Shown here piece after piece: positions 1 to 6,300 of a DNA stretch of 9,223 nt. The position numbers and the translations under genes are program-made. This stretch comes from Thermoplasmata archaeon (lineage in GTDB: Archaea > Thermoplasmatota > Thermoplasmata > RBG-16-68-12): assembly GCA_013329855.1 (NCBI GenBank), contig DUJI01000031.1:1-9223 (forward strand), written 5' to 3'. The notes below the pieces were generated by a model. That model was not told where the DNA came from. It was given only the letters and a program-made list of their open reading frames with translations, and did not search any database. Position 1 is the stretch's first letter. The number at the start of each line of letters is the position of its first letter.

Positions 1-66
1 CCCGCCCAGTGACCTACGTTCCGTCGGGCTCCTAGGGAATCAGGTCAGATAACCACCCGACGCCCC
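1..66. other. Upstream flank, no supportable gene
   Basis: This short flank holds no gene I can support. One plus-strand frame is open from the left edge (position 2) to a TAA at 50-52, so it could be the last 16 codons of an upstream gene. The peptide shows nothing recognisable and the stretch is too short to judge. The other two plus frames stop at 10-12 and 33-35. On the minus strand no ATG lies in the first 60 bases, so there is no visible divergent gene start. Confidence 0.4.
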
Positions 67-73
67 TTAAATA
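67..73 (+). promoter_or_regulatory. Archaeal-type TATA box (TTAAATA)
   Basis: TTAAATA is a pure A/T heptamer in a GC-rich flank and fits the archaeal TATA element bound by TBP. Archaeal transcription usually begins about 22-27 bases past the centre of the box, which predicts a start near the purines at 97-98. The six bases before it (CGCCCC) do not look like a good purine-rich BRE, which lowers confidence. If real, it would drive the giant surface-protein gene with a leader of roughly 180 nucleotides. It could also be a chance A/T run. Confidence 0.5.
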
Positions 74-101
74 GGTCCCGGGAAGCTCGTTTCCTCGACT
101 C

Positions 102-130
102 TCCGCCGCGGGGGGAGACCATGCGGCGGG
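102..130 (+). promoter_or_regulatory. Leader stem-loop with SD-like loop
   Basis: CCGCCGC at 103-109 is perfectly complementary to GCGGCGG at 123-129, and a U-G pair (102 with 130) can extend the stem. The 13-base loop contains GGGGGAG, a purine run resembling a Shine-Dalgarno sequence, just before an ATG at 121 whose first two bases lie in the loop. All seven core pairs are G-C, so the hairpin would be stable in RNA and would sit a few bases after the predicted transcription start. A role in mRNA stability or translation control is inference; in GC-rich DNA such inverted repeats also occur by chance. Confidence 0.3.
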
Positions 131-278
131 TGGAAACGGCGACCATGCAGGCCACGTCGCGCGCCTCAGTGTTTCAACCCATGGCGCGACGGAGTCCCGT
201 CCCCTCGCAAGCGATACGACCTCCTCGATCCGCGATGTCACGCGCGACCTCGTGTGAATTCCCCCGCGTGGAATCCGC
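131..278 (+). other. Leader region with doubtful 53-codon ORF
   Basis: The rest of the leader contains an ORF running from ATG 121 to TGA 280-282. Its stop overlaps the start of the giant gene as ATGA, the arrangement typical of translational coupling, and its start has a GGGGGAG run three bases upstream. Against it being a real protein: the 53-residue product is rich in Arg, Ser and Pro with no motif, membrane segment or domain, and its codons lack the strong G/C third-position bias of the main gene. I see no other coding potential or RNA gene here. It may be a leader ORF that only steers ribosomes, or simply noise. Confidence 0.3.
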
Positions 279-347
279 ATGAAATCCGGCGCCGCGCTCC
301 TCGTCATCGGACTCCTCCTCGGCGCCGCGCTGCTGGCTCTCCTGGGA
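279..347 (+). other. N-terminal signal peptide or membrane anchor (residues 1-23)
   Basis: A single Lys at residue 2 is followed by about 18 hydrophobic residues (Ala, Leu, Ile, Val, Gly; residues 5-22), then G-P-N-S-S-D. This is a Sec-type export signal, placing the remainder outside the cell. There is no Cys for a lipoprotein lipid site and no twin arginine. No clear A-x-A cleavage motif ends the segment, so it could remain as an uncleaved N-terminal anchor. N25-S-S directly after it is a potential glycosylation site. Confidence 0.85.
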
Positions 348-3300
348 CCCAACTCGAGCGACCCCCTCGCACCCTACCGGACGGCCGACGGAGGCCTGCA
401 CATCCCCGGCGGCGCCCTGACGCCGGAGATCCAGCACCTCCTGTTCGGCGGCAGCGACCTGCAGCCGTACTACAACCTCACCTACTACGCCCCCGCTCCT
501 TCCCCCTACGCGACGACGGAATTCGTGGAGAGGACCTACCTCGTCCCCAACCCGAACGTCTTCACCCATCCGGCCCGGCAACCGGAGACGATTGCGGGAG
601 GGGTTGCCCACCTCCTCGCGCGCTGGTTCCCGCCGGTCGACTGGGGCGCCCAGCTCCATGCCGCGGCGGGCTGGTTCTTCGGACTCTTCACATGGAACGC
701 ACGCGCCGCGGTGAACGTGGACACGACGACGGTCGCAGATGTGACCGCCCCAGCGAACACGTGCAGCACGTCGCAGACCACGGGGGCCACCGACAATGCG
801 GTCCTCGTGCTGCTCTCGGAACGCGGCACTACGACCTTTCTCACGGTGACGTACGGGTCGGCTAGCCTCACCCTTGTGGCGAGCACGGGAGCGAACGGCG
901 GGACGTTCGTCAGGACCGAGATCTGGGGCTTCGTAGGCTCCCTCCCGGGCGGCCTCCAGACCATGACGGCTACGCTCTCCGGCGGCGCCACGGCGAGGAT
1001 GACCTGTGCCACGGTTCTGCTCCAGAACGTCAAGGGGACCGGCTCGTTCATCAACGGAACCAGCAACTCGGCCGCGACGACGAACGCCACGGTCACGCTC
1101 GGCGCGACCGTCGCCCTGGGAAACCTGGCCTTCGCTGCCGCGGCGATTCAGAACTCCGGCGGAGGCGTGCAACCGACGGCCGTCACGGGAACGGGAGCCG
1201 CGGCCACGGACCTGTACGGCGTGGCCACGGTGCACTGCAGCGGCGGAGGAGCCGCGAACGAATGTGCCGCGGGCGCGGACATCCTCAGCTCGGGGACCGC
1301 AATCACTTGGACCAACCCCGCCGCCACATGGGTGGTCTCGGCCGTGGAAGTGGTCGCAATCCCGACGTGCGGTACCGTCGGCGGGGGTAACTGCTACCGT
1401 ATCGGCAACAATGGGACGTGGAGCAGCACGACGAACTGGTCCAACACGCCCGGCGGGGCGTCTTGTGGCTGCGCGCCGCTGAGTACGGACTTCGCGTTCT
1501 TCAACGCCACGCCGATCGGGACGACCAGTCTCGCCGCAGCCACGACGATCGCGGGCATCGACATGACCGGCTTCACGGGCACCCTCGACACGTCCAACGC
1601 GAGCAACTGGGCACTTACCGTGAACGGGAACTTCACGATCCAGGGTACGTTCCTTCCGCGGGGATCTATCGTCACCGTGACGGGGAACGTCACCGTCGTG
1701 GGCGCCACGACGACCGTCACGATGAGCACGTCCGCCTGGACCGTGAACGGGACGTGGACGAACAACTCGACCTTGGGCACATGGAGCGCGGGGACCGGCA
1801 CGGTCACGATCAAGGACGCCGCGAGCGGCACGCTGACCTTTGGCAACCTGGGTGTCAACGAGTTCAACAACCTGACGCTCGACGCCAGCGTCGCGGGCGG
1901 ACTCACGTACACCATGGCCACAAACGGCCTGCGGATCGGAGGCACGCTCCTCATCCAGAACTCCACCGCCGGGGCCACGGCGGCCACGATCCTGGACACC
2001 TCGGCGTCCAACCTCGCTGTGACCACGGGTGCGCTCACGGTGACCACGTGGGGCGGCTTCAACACGGAAGGCTCCACGGTCACAGTCAACGGGAACGTGA
2101 GCCTCCCCGCGGCCACCGCCTACGTGGCGAATACGACGGGCAGCTGGACCGTCACGGGCACTTGGACCGACTCCTCGACAGCGGCCTCCTGGTCCTTCGG
2201 AGCCTCGATGACCTTCCGGGCCGGGGGCAACCGGGCGATGACCTTCGGGGCCCAGACCGGCAACGAGTTCACGAGCACCGTCACGTTCGACTCGAGCGTC
2301 GCGGGAGGCGTGACGTACAGCATGGGGACGAATCCCCTCGACGTCGGCGGGCTCCTCACTGTCCAAAACACGGCCGGAGGGGCCACTGGAGGGGTGGTCC
2401 TCGACACGTCCGCTGCGAACCTCGCGGTGAATGCGAGTGGGCTGACCCTGTCCGCCTGGGGCGCGCTCAACTCACGCTCGTCCACGGTTACCGTCGGCGG
2501 GAGCGTGAACGTCAGCGCGGGCTCGGCCTACGTCACGAACGCAGGAGGCGCCTGGTTGGTCTCGGGCTCGTGGACCGATCGGACGACCTCGACCTCCTGG
2601 TCCTTCGCAGCGGCCGTCACCTTCCGCGCCGCGGTGTCCCAGTCGATGATCTTCACCGGATCGAACATCGCCGGCAACGAGTTCGGCGGGGCCGTCACGT
2701 TCGACACGACGGCTCCCGGCGGGGTCACGTACACCCTGGCGGCCGGGGCCGCGGGTGACTCCTCCCTCAAGATCGGCGGGGCATTGGCCCTCCGGAACAC
2801 CGCGGGGAGCGCGACGGCGGCCGCGATCCTGGACACCTCCGCGGCGAATTACAGCGTCACGGCGGCCTCCCTCACATTGGGCGCCCCCCGCGGCGCGCTC
2901 AGGTCCGAGGGATCCACGATCACGATCAACGGCGCCGTCACCGTCTCGGATGCCAACAGCTACCTCGTCCTCGGGAACGCGACCTGGGCGGTCACGGGCT
3001 CCTGGACGAACAGCAGCACGGACAGCGTGGACTGGTCTGCGGGGACCGGGACCGTGACGTTCCGGAACGGCGCGAACGCCACGATGACCTTCGCGAATTT
3101 CGGTGCGAACGAGCTTAACAACGTGGTGTTCGACGGCTCGCTCGCCGCGGGCATCACGTACACCATGGCGACGAACGGGCTACGGATGGGCGGCACCCTG
3201 ACGGTCCAGAACACCGCGACGACGCCTACCGGAAACGTTGTCCTCTCCACGAGCGCGTCCAGCCTCGCGATCGCAACGGGCAACGTCGTCCTCGGCAGCC

Positions 3301-6300
3301 GTGGCACCTTGACCGCAAACGGTTCCACGATCACGGTCAACGGATCCTGGACCTCCACCGCGGCCAACCACGTGTGGAACAAGGGGACCTCGAGCGTGGT
3401 CTTCGGAGCGAGCGGCACGGTGACCACGAGCCCGGGCGACTCGTTCAACATCCTCACCCAAGGCGCGGGCACGACCACCCTGGGCTCGAACGTCACGGTC
3501 ACCGGGCCGACCACAGTCAACGGGGCCCTGGATGCCTCCGGCTCAAACTTCACCCTTACCCTCCAGTCCACGCTTGCCATCGGTGCCAGCGGTGTCCTCA
3601 ACCTGGAGGCGAGCACGGCCTCGACCTCAGGGAATGTGACGATCGCCGCGGGCGGCGCGGTCCGCTTCACGGGCGCCGCGACCTGGACAATCAACGGTTC
3701 CTGGACGGACAGCAATGCGTCGATCCCGGCCAGCTGGGCCGCCGGCACGTCGACCGTGAGATTCGTCGGCACCGCGGCCACCACGCTCACGTTCTGGACG
3801 GCGGCGGGGAACGAGTTCAACAACCTCGTCCTCGACTCCTCCGTCGCCGCGGGGTTCACGTACACCCAAGTCAACCCACTGCGGACCGCGGGCACTCTGA
3901 CGGTCCAGAACACGGCCGGCGGCGCGAGCGGCCCGGTCCTCTTCGACGCGTCGGCCACGAACTACGCCTCCACGGTCGGAAGCCTCGCCCTGGGTTCCCT
4001 CGGAGCCTACCGCTCGAGGGGCGCCACGGTCACGATCAACGGCAACGTGAGCATCGCCGCGAGCGGCTACATCACGTCCGCGGCGACGGGCGCTTGGACG
4101 GTCGCGGGCTCCTGGACGGACGGCACGACCTCGGCCTCCTGGTCCTTCCTCGCTCCGATCTCGTTCGTGAGCGCGGCCAACCAGACGATGACGTTCAAGG
4201 CCGCCGCGACGGAGTTTGGCGGCACGGTCACCTTCGACACGACGAACGCGGCGGGCGTGACCTACACGATGGCGACGAACGGCTTGACACTCTCCGGACT
4301 CCTCGCGATCCGCAACTCGGTCGCCTCCCCGTCGGGGAACACGATCCTCGACACCTCGGCCGGGAACTTGGGAATCACGACGGGTTCCGTGACCCTCGGC
4401 ACGAACGGCACGTTCATGGCGGAAGGATCGACGATCAGCGTCGGTGGCAACTGGACCGTGACCGCGGCCAATGCCACCTTCACGGCGGCCACGAGCACCG
4501 TGGTCTTCACCGCCGCGGCAACGATCAACATGACCCAGGTGTTCAACAACCTGACGATCGCCGCGGGGACGGCGACGCTGGCCTCTAGCCTCACCGTCAG
4601 CGCGACGCTCACGGTCTCCGGTGGAATCCTCGCGAAGGGCACGAACCCGATGGCCCTCAACGCGGTGGTCCTCTCCGGCGGCGCCCTCACGAGCACGTCG
4701 GGGAACGTGAGCGTGAGCGGCAGCGTGACAATCCCCTCCGCGTCCTCCTACATCGCGTTCGGATCAGAGACCTGGACCGTGGGCGGCGCGTGGACGAATG
4801 CGTCCATGTCGGCCGCGTGGTCCGCCGGCACAGCCGCGGTCCTCTTCAACTCGGCCACCAGCCGGACCCTGACCCTCATGGCCGGTTCAGGAAGTGAGTT
4901 CTACAACGTGACCCTGAACAGCGGTTTGAACTCAGCGACCTTCACCCTCGCGGGGAACGGGTTGCGCGTGGCCAACCTCCTGACCGTGCAGGGCGTGGGT
5001 GGCACGACCACCCTGTCGACCTCCGCCTCGAACCTTCCCGTCACAGCAGGCACACTCACGGTGGCCGCGGGTGGATCCCTCCTTGCGAACGGATCGACGA
5101 TCACCCTCCGATCCATCGACTCGAGCGCGGGATCGTTCACGGCGGGAACCTCGACCCTGGTCGTGAACGCGTCGGGCGGCACGGTCAACGTGCCCCAGAT
5201 CGTGAACAACCTCACGGTCAACGGCGGCGTCACGACCACGTTCACGGGCAGCCTGACCTTCGCGGGCACCCTCACGCTCACCTCGTCCACGCCCACGTTC
5301 AATGGTGACCTGACCTCCGCGGGCGCGGCCAACGTCACGTTCGCGTCGGCGACGGTCAGCTTGGCGGGCTCCTGGGACACCTCGTCCGCCGCCACTTTCA
5401 CCGCGTCGTCCTCCTCCGTGTCCTTCACGGGTGCCTCCAAGACGATCACGCTCGGCGCGGGCCAATCCTTCGCCGCCGTCTCGATGTCGGGGACCCTGAG
5501 CCAGCTCACGCAAGTTACGGCCACGAGCCTGACCCTGAGCGGTGGATCGCTCACCAAGGGGACGAATCCCCTGACCGTGAACGGGAACCTTACCCTGAGC
5601 GGTGGAGCCCTGACCAGCACCTCGGGCGCAGTCATCGTAACCGGCAACGTGGACGTCTCGGCGACGGCCTCCTACATCGCTTTCGGCGCCGAACTCTGGA
5701 CCGTGGGCGGCGCGTGGACGAATGCGTCCACGTCGGCCGCGTGGTCCGCCGGGACGGCGACCGTGACCTTCAACAGCGCCTCGGCCCGGACCATGACGTT
5801 CGCAGGAGCCAACCTGACCGTCCCCGAGTTCGCCAACGTGATCTTCGACACGACGGTGGCAGGCGGCGTGACCTACACGATGTCCACCCGCGGCCTGGTC
5901 CTCTCGGGCGACCTGACTGTCCAGAATACGGCTCCGAGTCCGACGGGAAGCACCGTCCTGACGACGTCGGCGGCGAACCTCCCCATCACCTCCGCAGGCA
6001 ACCTCACGGCGGCCTCCCACGGCGCGCTGACCGCGAACGCCTCGACGATCGCCTTCCGGTCCTTCGACACCTCCGCAGGCACGTTCAACGCGGGGACCTC
6101 CACCCTGGTCGCCGCCACGACGGGAGGGACAATCCGTGCGTCCCAGGCGCTCAACGACCTGACCGTGAACGCGGGCGTGACCCTGAGCGAGGCCTCCGAC
6201 CTGGCCGTGGGCGGTACCCTGACGGTCAACGGCGTCTTCGACACCTCCTCGTTCAACCTGACCGCCGCGACCCTCTCGCCCCTCTCCGGCGGCCTCACGG

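Noticed and set aside
1..278. tRNA, ncRNA, attachment site or IS end in the upstream flank
   Set aside because: No cloverleaf, terminal inverted repeat or target-site duplication could be recognised in this short stretch.
174..2366. Long minus-strand ORF (730 codons)
   Set aside because: Antisense shadow of the giant gene. Its product is an Arg/Gly/Glu/His-rich string without domains, as expected when a GC-rich, GC3-biased gene is read backwards; it also has no minus-strand promoter signal that I can see.
2960..3958. Minus-strand ORFs with hydrophobic Val/Ala/Pro-rich products (also 1394-2116, 4901-5647, 5873-6874, 7898-9145)
   Set aside because: These look more protein-like because the antisense of Thr/Ser/Gly/Asn codons yields Val, Ala and Pro, but they break up repeatedly and repeat in step with the sense-strand units. 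They are antisense images of the repeat array.
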